Assembly: GCA_963711375.1 (NCBI GenBank)
Contig: CAVQDV010000005.1
Location: 124,001-188,000, forward strand
Reading direction: 5' to 3'
From: CAVQDV01 sp963711375
GTDB taxonomy: Bacteria > Pseudomonadota > Gammaproteobacteria > Coxiellales > Coxiellaceae
Length of the DNA: 64,000 nucleotides
The notes under the pieces were generated by a model. It saw only the letters and a program-made list of their open reading frames with translations, did not search any database and was not told where the DNA came from. Numbering within the stretch: the stretch's first letter is position 1; each line of letters begins with the position of its first letter. Of this stretch, positions 45,734 to 54,158 are shown piece after piece. Made by a program: the position numbers and the translations under genes.

Positions 45734-46525
45734 GTGAAATTGGCAACAGTTAATCGTTTAAGTGTGGTCGTGCCCGTTCATAATGAGGAGGAAAATATTT
45801 CCCCCTTAATAGCCGAAATAACTGCTGCATTGAAGGGAAAAATTGACTTTGAAGTATTGGTTGTTAATGACGCTAGCACCGACTTAACGGCCAGCCAGCT
45901 CGTTGAACTCCAACAACACTATTCATTATTGCGCGTTATTCACCATCCACAACAAGCTGGACAAAGTGCTGCCGTTTTATCCGGCGTCAAATTCGCCCGA
46001 TTTCCCTGGATTGCCACTCTCGATGGGGATGGTCAAAACAATCCCCTCGATATTCTTAAATTAATTCAAGCAAGCATGGAAAGACCAGATCCTGCAAAAT
46101 CTTTGCCAGAAGGCTGTACCAGACAACAACACGCAACTGCCGCTCTACTTTGCATGGGCTATCGTCAAAAACGCTACGACGGTTTAATGCGAAAAATTTC
46201 TTCAAAACTTGCAAACCAGATTCGTCGCCTGGTGTTAAAAGATGAAAGTCCAGATAGCGCCTGCGGAATAAAACTATTTCCCCGTGAATTATATCTAACA
46301 TTGCCACACTTTCGAAATGAGCATCGATTTTTACCAGCCCTTTTCACAAGAGCAGGGGCAAAGGTCATTTATGTTCCGGTATCACATCGTCCGCGTTTAC
46401 GTGGACAATCAAAATATGGTCTAATAAATCGTCTAGGGGTAGGAATAATGGATTTACTGGGAGTTGCTTGGCTGATGAGACGAAAAATTGATGTCGAGGG
46501 GAGTGAAGATGCTCGCCCATCATAG
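45734..46525 (+). CDS. family 2 glycosyltransferase (polyprenyl-phosphate sugar synthase type)
   Basis: A 263-residue GT2 enzyme like dolichol-phosphate mannose synthase or ArnC, which moves a sugar from a nucleotide donor to undecaprenyl phosphate on the cytoplasmic face. Motifs: SVVVPVHNEEENISPLI (about residues 10-26), VVNDASTD, and the DxD-type DGDGQNNP near 97. There are no C-terminal membrane helices. The start could be GTG at 45734 or TTG at 45740; GGAG at 45727-45730 fits the TTG better. Its end overlaps the LAB_N gene by 17 bases, and such pairs are thought to make and handle a lipid-linked sugar. The glycosyltransferase that would use it (GT39/GT83) is not in the window. Confidence 0.82.
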   Translation: MKLATVNRLSVVVPVHNEEENISPLIAEITAALKGKIDFEVLVVNDASTDLTASQLVELQQHYSLLRVIHHPQQAGQSAAVLSGVKFARFPWIATLDGDGQNNPLDILKLIQASMERPDPAKSLPEGCTRQQHATAALLCMGYRQKRYDGLMRKISSKLANQIRRLVLKDESPDSACGIKLFPRELYLTLPHFRNEHRFLPALFTRAGAKVIYVPVSHRPRLRGQSKYGLINRLGVGIMDLLGVAWLMRRKIDVEGSEDARPS

Positions 46526-46808
46526 TCGAATAGAGCTCATGTGGCTGGCTATCGGATTTGCTGGGCAATTTCTTTTTAGTTTGCGATTTATTTTGCAATG
46601 GTTGCAGAGCGAAATTGAAAAAAAAAGCGTAATTCCTGTCACTTTTTGGTATTTCAGCATTCTTGGCGGACTGACATTATTGGCCTATGCCATTTATCGA
46701 AAAGACCCCGTATTTATTATTGGGCAAGCATTTGGTATTTTTATTTACTTTAGAAACTTGCAGCTACTCGTTAAAATTAATTTAAAGGAAAGGATTCTAA
46801 ATGCGTGA
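46509..46808 (+). CDS. small membrane protein with lipid-A-disaccharide-synthase N-terminal (LAB_N) domain
   Basis: A 99-residue protein with about three hydrophobic helices and the LAB_N signature GFAGQFLFSLRFILQWLQSE (about residues 12-31), PVTFWYFSILGG and GQAFGIFIYFRNL. The ATG at 46509 has AGGGGAG five bases upstream and overlaps the end of the glycosyltransferase gene. LAB_N proteins coupled to GT2 enzymes are thought to help move or present polyprenyl-linked sugars. It is not an LpxB enzyme; the catalytic LpxB is at 32760. It overlaps glpD by 8 bases. Confidence 0.82.
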   Translation: MLAHHSRIELMWLAIGFAGQFLFSLRFILQWLQSEIEKKSVIPVTFWYFSILGGLTLLAYAIYRKDPVFIIGQAFGIFIYFRNLQLLVKINLKERILNA

Positions 46809-48300
46809 AATAGAAACAGAGGTACTCGTTATCGGCGGGGGAATAAATGGTGCGGGAATCGCTGCAGATGCGGCTAGCCGCGGGTTAAAAGTTGTTTTAT
46901 GCGAGAAAGATGATCTCGCCTCAGGAACTTCCTCCTACAGCAGCAAATTAATTCACGGCGGCCTGCGTTATCTAGAACAATATGAATTTCGCTTAGTGCG
47001 CGAATCTCTGCAAGAGCAAGAAATATTATTAAAACGAGCCCCCTATTTAGTGCAGCCCCTTGAATTTATTCTTCCCTACGATTCTCATCTTCGCTCAAAA
47101 TGGCTTATTCGCATTGGATTTTTCTTCTATGATCATTTGGCTCGCCGTTCGAAAATTCCTAAATCCAAATTCATCACTCTCAAAAAAAACACAAGCGAAA
47201 ATGCACTGTCCGAAAAATTTGGGACGGGATTTAGTTATTTTGACGCAAAAACCATGGACTCCCGGTTAGTAGTCGTCAATGCGCTTTTTGCGGCTGAACA
47301 TCATGCTACCATTTTAACACGGCATAAATGCGTGCAAGTCAACAAACATCATAAAACCTGGCATGCCGAAATACTTAATACCCTCACACAAGAAAAAATC
47401 TTGGTAAAAGCCAAAGCGCTGATTAATGCCAGCGGCCCGTGGGTACTCGATGTGCTAAGCAATGTTATTCACCAAACCAGCAAATGTTCCCTAAAATTAG
47501 TTAAAGGAAGTCACATCCTCATCGAAAAATTTTACGAAGGCAATCAGGCCTATATTTTACAAAATCTCGATGGTCGTGTGGTTTTTGTTATTCCCTTTAT
47601 GGAAAGTTTTTTATTAATTGGCACGACAGATGTTCCCTTTGAAGGCGACCCCAATGAAGCTAAAATTGATGAAGAAGAAATTCAATATTTGCTTTCGTCG
47701 GTCAATTATTATTTTGAAAGGCAAATTAAAAAGGAAGATGTTCGGGGCACCTATGCGGGCATTCGTCCCTTGTATTACACCCACGAGGCTGCGCCCTCAA
47801 AAATCAGCCGAGATTACCATATTGAACGAGGGGATGACACCGACCATGCCCCTTTGCTGTCTGTTTTTGGGGGGAAATTAACAACCTACAGAGCACTCTC
47901 AGAGGAAGTCGTTAGCATTCTTGCTAAATACTTCAAGCACCTAAAAAAATCAGGAACACGCCGGCAATATTTGCCAGGTGGCGATCTCGGACATGCCTCA
48001 CTTGATAAATTTATTAATGCTTTACACGATCAATTTATCTGGCTGCCTCACCGGCTCGCCAAACGATATGCCATGAGTTACGGAACTCGAATGCTCGATT
48101 TACTGCAAGATTGCATTGCACTTGAAGATCTTGGCGAAAAATTTGGAGAGGATCTCTATCAACGCGAAGTGGATTTTCTGATCGAGACAGAATGGGCAAT
48201 GACTGCCGATGATATTCTCTGGCGCCGCACAAAATTTGGTCTTTCGCTATCAGAACCAGAAATACAAAAACTTACCCAATACCTCACTTCCCACCCCTAA
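46801..48300 (+). CDS. glpD: aerobic glycerol-3-phosphate dehydrogenase
   Basis: An FAD-dependent, membrane-associated enzyme of 499 residues that oxidises glycerol-3-phosphate to dihydroxyacetone phosphate and feeds electrons to quinone. The FAD motif VIGGGINGAGIAADAASRGL starts at residue 10, followed by EKDDLASGTSSYSSKLIHGG and later GTYAGIRPLYY and FGGKLTTYR. The length is typical. AGGA precedes the ATG. It is in an overlapping operon with the LAB_N gene, which is unusual; neither glpK nor glpF is nearby. Confidence 0.92.
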   Translation: MREIETEVLVIGGGINGAGIAADAASRGLKVVLCEKDDLASGTSSYSSKLIHGGLRYLEQYEFRLVRESLQEQEILLKRAPYLVQPLEFILPYDSHLRSKWLIRIGFFFYDHLARRSKIPKSKFITLKKNTSENALSEKFGTGFSYFDAKTMDSRLVVVNALFAAEHHATILTRHKCVQVNKHHKTWHAEILNTLTQEKILVKAKALINASGPWVLDVLSNVIHQTSKCSLKLVKGSHILIEKFYEGNQAYILQNLDGRVVFVIPFMESFLLIGTTDVPFEGDPNEAKIDEEEIQYLLSSVNYYFERQIKKEDVRGTYAGIRPLYYTHEAAPSKISRDYHIERGDDTDHAPLLSVFGGKLTTYRALSEEVVSILAKYFKHLKKSGTRRQYLPGGDLGHASLDKFINALHDQFIWLPHRLAKRYAMSYGTRMLDLLQDCIALEDLGEKFGEDLYQREVDFLIETEWAMTADDILWRRTKFGLSLSEPEIQKLTQYLTSHP

Positions 48301-48360
48301 GCCCGCATTCATTTGCAAATAGACATTATTTAGCATAACCTACTATTTTCAGGTATTTTT

Positions 48361-48366
48361 TATAAT
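48361..48366 (+). promoter_or_regulatory. -10 element of the cNMP-patatin gene
   Basis: A perfect TATAAT lies 12 bases before the ATG at 48379. A transcript starting about 7 bases downstream would have a leader of only about 5 bases. No Shine-Dalgarno is visible, so a nearly leaderless message is likely. The -35 region is weak. Confidence 0.45.
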
Positions 48367-48378
48367 GGATTGTAATCA

Positions 48379-50166
48379 ATGCAAAGTTTCCAAGAACCCT
48401 CAAAAAAACTTGTGGCCGAGTTTTTAAGTGCTACGGATATGTTTCGGGAAGTGGACCCTGATTCGATTTTAAAATTGGCACAAGAATTAGAGATTATATT
48501 TTTGCTTAGCCAGGAAGTCCTCGTTCAAGAAGGCGATATTGGCGAAGAAATGTTCATTGTTTACACGGGGCGTCTTCGAGTCTTTAAAACGGTAAATAAT
48601 AAGCAAAAAATTATTGGCGAACTAGGCGCTAGAGATAGTGTTGGCGAAATTGCGGTTTTAATTAATCAGCCCAGAATGGCAACCGTCAAGGCGATTCGGG
48701 ATACCATTTTAATAAAATTAACCAACAATGTTTTCCTCAAATTTGCAAAACAGTATCCAGAAGCGGCGCTTAATATTGCTAAAGGATCTCTGGCTCGAGT
48801 ACTCACTTTCGAAAAAAAGGAAAAATCGGGGAAAAAAATCGCCACGATAACACTCCTACCGATGTCTTTGTCGCCTATTTTCGATACTTTCAAAAATAAA
48901 TTACTTGCCGCGCTTGAAAAGCATGGCTCTATTCAATTAATTACCGCAAAAATGGTAAAGGAAAAATTTAAAGAAAATTTGGAAGGGATTTTTCAGTGGT
49001 TAAACGATCTCGAGACCAATTTTAAATATATAATTTATATTCCAGACTACCAATTTTCTAACATCACTGAACTCTTTGTTCGTCAATCCGACGTCGTATA
49101 TTTAATTAATGATAAAGACGCAACACAAGAAAGCAAACACAACATCCAACAATATATCCTCGAAAATAATAGTGTTTTGCAAAGAACGAGTTTAGTGATT
49201 TTAAAAAAATCCTCTAGTGAAAAATTTGAACCCATGTATTCCTGGATCATTAAACATGAATTAGCAAATTACCATCATGTGATTTTGGATCAACAAAAAG
49301 ATTTCGATCGCTTAGCTCGTTTCATCACCGGGAAAAGTATTGGCTTGGTATTGGCTGGAGGAGGTGCGCTGGCTTGCGCGCACATGGGACTTTTTAGGGC
49401 ATTAGAAGAACGAAATATCCCCATCGATCTTGTTGGTGGTACTAGTGCAGGGGCTTTCGTTGGAGGCGCCATTGCAATGGGCTTGAGCGCGGAAGAGATA
49501 GAAGAACGGTATCTGCCCATCGCCCAAAGAAGTACCAAGTTCAAACCCACTTTCCCCTATGTTTCAATATCCACGGCTCGCAATTTGGTGGACGGTTTTA
49601 AAGAAGCATTTGGTGAATCCCGTATTGAAGAGCTTCCAAGAAGATTTTTTTGTGTCTCAACGAATATTACGAGCGGTGAAATCAACGTTCATGATTCTGG
49701 ATTAATATGGGAATCCATACGAGCTAGTGCTACTATACCTGGGATTTATCCGCCCTTGTTTTCTAAGGGCAATTTATTTGTTGATGGTGCTCTTTTAAAT
49801 AATTTACCGGTGAGTGTCATGTTTCAGAAGTTTGATGCTGGTAAAGTGATAGCCTCTAGACTTGCGAAAAAAAGGGAGGGTTTGTCCACTGATTTCGGTG
49901 CGACAGATTTATCTGGGTGGGCTATACTAAGAAATAAACTCAATCCTTTTTCGAAAAAAATAAATGTCCCACGAATTGATGCAATATTAGCCCGTTCATT
50001 TGCACTTTCTGAAGAAAATCAGCAAATCAACCAAGCCAAGCGGGCCGATTTGTGTATTTTGTTAGAATTAAACAATTATAAGTTGTTCGATTTCGACAAA
50101 TATAAGGACATTATGGAACTGGGCTATCAGCAAGCTAAAATTGCCTTAGAGAAGTGGCCTCTGTGA
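48379..50166 (+). CDS. cNMP-binding patatin-like phospholipase (NTE family)
   Basis: A 595-residue fusion. Residues about 20-135 form a cyclic-nucleotide-binding domain with the cassette VGEIAVLINQPRMATV. Residues about 150-310 are a linker domain. The patatin domain spans about 316-490 with the serine hydrolase motif GGTSAGA (Ser356) and the dyad Asp469 in VDGALLNNLPV. The oxyanion loop reads AGGGALACAHMG, where most NTE-type proteins have an Arg (GGGARG). The layout is that of neuropathy-target-esterase relatives, which hydrolyse lysophospholipids. The cNMP domain makes it a candidate effector of the cyclases at 9.3-25.5 kb, about 23 kb away. The end is followed by the hairpin repeat. Confidence 0.88.
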   Translation: MQSFQEPSKKLVAEFLSATDMFREVDPDSILKLAQELEIIFLLSQEVLVQEGDIGEEMFIVYTGRLRVFKTVNNKQKIIGELGARDSVGEIAVLINQPRMATVKAIRDTILIKLTNNVFLKFAKQYPEAALNIAKGSLARVLTFEKKEKSGKKIATITLLPMSLSPIFDTFKNKLLAALEKHGSIQLITAKMVKEKFKENLEGIFQWLNDLETNFKYIIYIPDYQFSNITELFVRQSDVVYLINDKDATQESKHNIQQYILENNSVLQRTSLVILKKSSSEKFEPMYSWIIKHELANYHHVILDQQKDFDRLARFITGKSIGLVLAGGGALACAHMGLFRALEERNIPIDLVGGTSAGAFVGGAIAMGLSAEEIEERYLPIAQRSTKFKPTFPYVSISTARNLVDGFKEAFGESRIEELPRRFFCVSTNITSGEINVHDSGLIWESIRASATIPGIYPPLFSKGNLFVDGALLNNLPVSVMFQKFDAGKVIASRLAKKREGLSTDFGATDLSGWAILRNKLNPFSKKINVPRIDAILARSFALSEENQQINQAKRADLCILLELNNYKLFDFDKYKDIMELGYQQAKIALEKWPL

Positions 50167-50167
50167 A

Positions 50168-50236
50168 AGGAGTTCCCGCTAAAGCTGAACCTCCTTGTCT
50201 TCTAGAAGCTCGACCCAGGCCTTTGTTTAGGCTATT
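50168..50236. repeat. dispersed hairpin repeat, copy 2
   Basis: Just after the patatin stop codon, AGGAGTTCCCGCTAAAGC repeats the block at 9234 exactly, and TTAGGCTATT recurs at 50227-50236. Here the arms read AAGGAG and CTCCTT with GC-TAAA-GC at the tip, so the hairpin is kept although its right arm differs from copy 1. Between the two blocks there are about 40 bases, compared with 8 in copy 1. It resembles a REP-type or terminator-like palindrome family. Confidence 0.6.
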
Positions 50237-50264
50237 ATTTAATTTGGTTCAGGGGGTATAACGG

Positions 50265-51083
50265 ATGGTAAAAGGGATTTATCGCTTATTTATAACTATA
50301 GCGATTATTCTCGCCCTTGTTTTGGCAGTCGGATTGTATTTACATCATGAAAAATATTATCCCAGTACCGATGATTCCTACGTAAAAGCCCATATTGTCC
50401 AAATTGCGCCCCAGGTAACCGGCTCGGTTGCCGAAGTCAACGTGCATGACCTGCAACATGTTAAAAAAGATGATGTCTTATTTAGCCTCGATCGCCGCCC
50501 TTTCCAAATTGCCTATGATCGTGCGCTAGCCGATTATATTAATAATCAAAAATCCGCGGCTCGCACGATGACTTTAGTGGCTGAGCGCTTGCAGCCACCC
50601 GCCCTCGGGGATCAGGCCGAAAGCAACTTAAAAATCGCGAAAAGTAATTTAGATAAAGCCAAATTGGATTTGGAATATTCTGTGGTAAAGGCTCCAGAAG
50701 ATGGCTATATCGTAAAATTAGACTTGAGACCCGGCGCCGCCGTCTCGGCTTACCAAACTCTATTTTCACTGATTGGTACAAGACAATGGTGGGTTGAAGC
50801 GAATTTTAAAGAAACTGCTTTAGAACGCATTAAACATGGACAAAAAGCTATTATTGTAGTGGATATTTACCCCAATCATGAATTTCATGGTGTCGTGGAC
50901 AATGTTAGCCGTGGGAGCGGAGCCAGTTTTTCGCTTTTACCTTCAGAAAACGCGACTGGAAATTGGGTTAAAGTCACGGCGCGTTTTCCGGTCCGAGTGA
51001 ATATCATGGACACGGATCCTAATTTCCCTCTTCGAGTCGGCGCCAGTGCAGTGGTGACGATTAACACGACAAATTCTGAATGA
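50265..51083 (+). CDS. HlyD/EmrA-family membrane fusion protein (short form)
   Basis: Periplasmic adaptor of an MFS-type multidrug efflux system. It has 272 residues: one N-terminal membrane helix (about 6-25), then the biotinyl/lipoyl-like half motifs (STDDSYVKAHIVQIAPQVTG and VKAPEDGYIVKLDLRPGA), and a beta-barrel part. EmrA proteins are usually near 390 residues; here the coiled-coil hairpin (about 85-135) is short, so it may not reach far across the periplasm. AGGGGG precedes the ATG. It overlaps the transporter gene by four bases. Confidence 0.88.
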   Translation: MVKGIYRLFITIAIILALVLAVGLYLHHEKYYPSTDDSYVKAHIVQIAPQVTGSVAEVNVHDLQHVKKDDVLFSLDRRPFQIAYDRALADYINNQKSAARTMTLVAERLQPPALGDQAESNLKIAKSNLDKAKLDLEYSVVKAPEDGYIVKLDLRPGAAVSAYQTLFSLIGTRQWWVEANFKETALERIKHGQKAIIVVDIYPNHEFHGVVDNVSRGSGASFSLLPSENATGNWVKVTARFPVRVNIMDTDPNFPLRVGASAVVTINTTNSE

Positions 51084-52612
51084 ACTCAAGTATTCCAGTG
51101 AAATCTGAATCCACTTATCCTCGTTGGATATTAATTGTAACGGTCATGGCTGTGGCTATTTTAGAAGTGCTTGACACCACGATTGTTAATGTTTCTTTGC
51201 CTTCCATGATGCCTGCTTTAGGCGCCAATCAAGAAAAAATAACCTGGATTCTGACCTCCTATGTCGTGGCTTCTGCAATCATGATTCCACTCACAGGTTA
51301 TTTGTCGGCGAGATTGGGACAAAAAAAATTATTATTAATAAATATTGTCGGATTTATGATTAGTTCATTTTTCTGTGGGCTTTCTGAATCTTTATCGGTC
51401 ATGGTTTTTTTTCGATTATTTCAAGGTGCTTTCGGTGCCGCACTCATTCCTCTCTCTCAAGCCATCATGAAGCAAAATTATTCGCTTTCTGAACAAGGTA
51501 AGGCGATGGCAATCTGGGGAATCGGCATCATGTCCGCACCAGCCTTGGGCCCTGTGCTTGGAGGATTTATTACTGAAAATTGGTCCTGGCGCTGGGTTTT
51601 TTACATTAACGTTCCCATTTGTTTGTCCGCATTAACCCTCACTTGGTTCTTTGTGCAAGACACCCCAATTACTAAATTAAAACTGGATAAAATTGGGCTT
51701 TTATTCATGGTTTTAGGGGTAGGCTCACTTCAATGTTTTCTCGATCAAGGCAACCCGAAAGATTGGTTTTCATCAACCTTGATTTTATGTCTCAGCATAA
51801 GCAGTGTTTTATTTATTTCATTATTTCTCATCCGCTGCCTAGCCTACGAAAAACCTTTTCTTCACTTGGCCCTCTATAAGGATCGAAATTTTGCCCTAGG
51901 CTCAATATTAATGGCAGTTTACTGTGGAGGCTTATTTAGCATTCTCATTCTAGAGCCCGTTATTTTAGAAACTATCTTCAATTATCCCATTCTCCAAGCT
52001 GGCTACACCATGTCTCCTTGCGGACTCGCTAGCGTGCTTAGCATGGTGCTTTCAGGAATGTTAATTAAACGTATCAACGCGAAATTTCTGATTAGCCTGG
52101 CTTTGTGTCTCTCAGCTCTTGGAGCTTGGCAATTATCCTCGCTTAACTTAGAGGCCTCTCAATATTATTTTGTCAAAGCCAATAGCCTGATCGGGTTAGG
52201 CTTGGGTTTCTTTATGGTTCCCAATAATATTTATACCCTTGCAACTCTGGCCCCGCAAGATATTACTGAGGGTGCTTCTCTCTATGCCTACGCTCGAATG
52301 CTGGGTACCTCAGTTTTCATCGCGATATTTACCACCATTCTGACAAGGCACACTCAAACCACTTGGTACGCCTTAGTTGGACATATTTCAAACATAAACC
52401 CAAATCTATATCGCTGGCTCACTGGCTCTCACATGAACCTGCAAAGTCCCCAAACTCCTCAGGTTATCGCCAATATTCTGAATCAACACGCTTCGATGGT
52501 TTCGTTTGCTTTTGTCTCCCTAACTATTTCGCTTTTATTTCTTTCAGTGATACCATTAGCCCTACTATTAAAAACCGTTCAACTCAAAGATAACGTGGAG
52601 AGTGGGCACTAA
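51080..52612 (+). CDS. EmrB/QacA-type MFS drug transporter (DHA2, 14 TMS)
   Basis: A 510-residue inner-membrane proton-coupled drug exporter. Motif C of the DHA families is visible as GIMSAPALGPVLGGFI (about 149-164), and the first helix region carries LEVLDTTIVNVSLP, typical of DHA2 proteins. It pairs with the upstream adaptor (4-base overlap) and ends overlapping the HIT gene by one base. Substrate is unknown. No TolC gene is in the window. Confidence 0.9.
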   Translation: MNSSIPVKSESTYPRWILIVTVMAVAILEVLDTTIVNVSLPSMMPALGANQEKITWILTSYVVASAIMIPLTGYLSARLGQKKLLLINIVGFMISSFFCGLSESLSVMVFFRLFQGAFGAALIPLSQAIMKQNYSLSEQGKAMAIWGIGIMSAPALGPVLGGFITENWSWRWVFYINVPICLSALTLTWFFVQDTPITKLKLDKIGLLFMVLGVGSLQCFLDQGNPKDWFSSTLILCLSISSVLFISLFLIRCLAYEKPFLHLALYKDRNFALGSILMAVYCGGLFSILILEPVILETIFNYPILQAGYTMSPCGLASVLSMVLSGMLIKRINAKFLISLALCLSALGAWQLSSLNLEASQYYFVKANSLIGLGLGFFMVPNNIYTLATLAPQDITEGASLYAYARMLGTSVFIAIFTTILTRHTQTTWYALVGHISNINPNLYRWLTGSHMNLQSPQTPQVIANILNQHASMVSFAFVSLTISLLFLSVIPLALLLKTVQLKDNVESGH

Positions 52613-52953
52613 TGACCTGTATTTTTTGCAAAATTGTTTCTCGCGAAATCGAGAGCCCCTTGATCTATGAAGACCCTGAAATTATAGCGTTTAACGATTT
52701 GAACCCAAAGGCTCCGCATCATATTTTAATTATTCCTCGCGAACATATCGCTACATTAAATGACGCGCGTGATACCCACCAAGCCCTTCTTGGAAAAATG
52801 ATGCTCGTCGCCAAACAAATCGCCAAGGACCTTGGTGTAGATGAAAATGGCTATCGCGTATTAATGAATATAGGCTCAGGCGGTGGACAGGCTGTTTTTC
52901 ATATCCATTTGCACCTTTTGGCTGGCCGACAGATGCAATGGCCTCCGGGGTAA
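52612..52953 (+). CDS. hinT: HIT-family nucleotide hydrolase (HinT-like)
   Basis: A 113-residue histidine-triad protein of the purine nucleoside phosphoramidase branch. The N-terminal CIFCKIVSREIES and the catalytic triad HIHLHLL near residues 98-104 are intact, followed by the C-terminal GRQMQWPPG typical of bacterial HinT. The start overlaps the transporter stop by one base, so it is coupled to the efflux operon, which is an unusual partner. Confidence 0.9.
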   Translation: MTCIFCKIVSREIESPLIYEDPEIIAFNDLNPKAPHHILIIPREHIATLNDARDTHQALLGKMMLVAKQIAKDLGVDENGYRVLMNIGSGGGQAVFHIHLHLLAGRQMQWPPG

Positions 52954-52957
52954 ACCT

Positions 52958-53527
52958 ATGACAATCAAAAATCGAGATCAAATAATTTCTGAATCTTTTC
53001 ACAGAATTTTAGAGACTGTTGGCGAGAACCCTAATCGAGAAGGCTTACTAAAAACTCCTTTTCGTGCCGCAAAAGCTATTGAATTTATGACCAGCGGTTA
53101 TGATGTTAAACTTGAGGAAATTATTAATAATGCCGTCTTTGAATCTGATATGGACGAGATGGTAATTGTCAAAAACATAGAACTTTATTCTCTCTGCGAG
53201 CATCATATTCTTCCCTTCACTGGAAAATGTCATGTTGGTTATATTCCAAACGGAAAAGTCTTGGGTCTCTCTAAAATACCTCGCATCGTTGATATGTTCG
53301 CGAAACGCCTGCAAATTCAGGAAAATTTAACGAAGGAAATTGCGGAATGTATTATGAGTGTAACAGGCGCTAGGGGCGTTGGAGTGATCATAGAAGCCCA
53401 GCATTTTTGCATGATGATGCGCGGCGTTGAAAAGCAAAATTCTTCGATGATCACCTCTATGATGCTCGGTCTCTTCCGAAAAAATGACCGAACTCGCGCA
53501 GAATTTCTGAACTTAATTCGCGCCTAA
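52958..53527 (+). CDS. folE: GTP cyclohydrolase I
   Basis: A zinc enzyme of 189 residues that converts GTP to dihydroneopterin triphosphate, the first step of folate synthesis. The start is the ATG at 52958, four bases after the HIT stop; the longer frame lies inside that gene. Zinc ligands are in LCEHHILPF and HFCMMMRGV, and the block GYIPNGKVLGLSKIPRIVD is typical. It is last in the efflux-HIT-folE run and converges with the exporter gene 2 bases on. Confidence 0.95.
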   Translation: MTIKNRDQIISESFHRILETVGENPNREGLLKTPFRAAKAIEFMTSGYDVKLEEIINNAVFESDMDEMVIVKNIELYSLCEHHILPFTGKCHVGYIPNGKVLGLSKIPRIVDMFAKRLQIQENLTKEIAECIMSVTGARGVGVIIEAQHFCMMMRGVEKQNSSMITSMMLGLFRKNDRTRAEFLNLIRA

Positions 53528-53529
53528 AT

Positions 53530-54156
53530 TTAGTGCTTCACAAAAGCCAAGACGGTGCCGAAACCAATCAGAAAAACACCGAGAATTTTAGCAATGTATT
53601 TCTCGGCTTTTTCTAAAGAGTGCTTAATGTAGGGGTGTGAAAGAATAACCGTTAGGGTGCAAAACCAAGCCATGGCGATCAGCACAATTTCTGAGGCATA
53701 TACGATTTGGGCGCTGAAGGGAGTGCCAGGTTTAATAATCACCGTAAAAAGAGAAAGGAAAAATAAAGTCGCTTTGGGATTCAGTAAATTGCACAAAAAG
53801 CCCTGCCGAAAAGAGGCAAAATTTGAGATTTCGGATTTCTTCAATTCACCATTACTTGAAAAAATCTTTTTAGATTGCTTAGAAAAAAGAGACATTACCC
53901 CTAAATAAATTAAATAGGTAGCCCCTACGTATTTAATTAAACTAAAGAGGAGTAGGGAGCTTGAAATAACAAGTGCAAGACCTAAGACACAATAGCTCAT
54001 GTGAACCATAATGGCTGTAGCAACACCTAAAGATGTAAAATAACCTGATTTTCTCGAGTGAAAAAGACTATTTTTGGTGACGATCGCAAAATCGGGGCCC
54101 GGTAACATGGCCCCTAACAAAGAAATTAATGCCACAGAAAAAAATTGCGTTACCAT
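53530..54156 (-). CDS. LysE/RhtB-family exporter
   Basis: A 208-residue inner-membrane protein with about six hydrophobic helices. The RhtB signature GAMLPGPDFAIVTKNSL (about residues 15-31) is clear. The family exports amino acids such as homoserine, threonine or lysine; the substrate here is unknown. It follows the yceI gene by 2 bases on the same strand. Confidence 0.85.
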   Translation of the reverse strand: MVTQFFSVALISLLGAMLPGPDFAIVTKNSLFHSRKSGYFTSLGVATAIMVHMSYCVLGLALVISSSLLLFSLIKYVGATYLIYLGVMSLFSKQSKKIFSSNGELKKSEISNFASFRQGFLCNLLNPKATLFFLSLFTVIIKPGTPFSAQIVYASEIVLIAMAWFCTLTVILSHPYIKHSLEKAEKYIAKILGVFLIGFGTVLAFVKH

Positions 54157-54158
54157 GC

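Noticed and set aside
46509..46808. The LAB_N protein as a second, truncated lpxB
   Set aside because: It has only the membrane domain and is a normal-length stand-alone LAB_N protein; lpxB is complete at 32760-33878.
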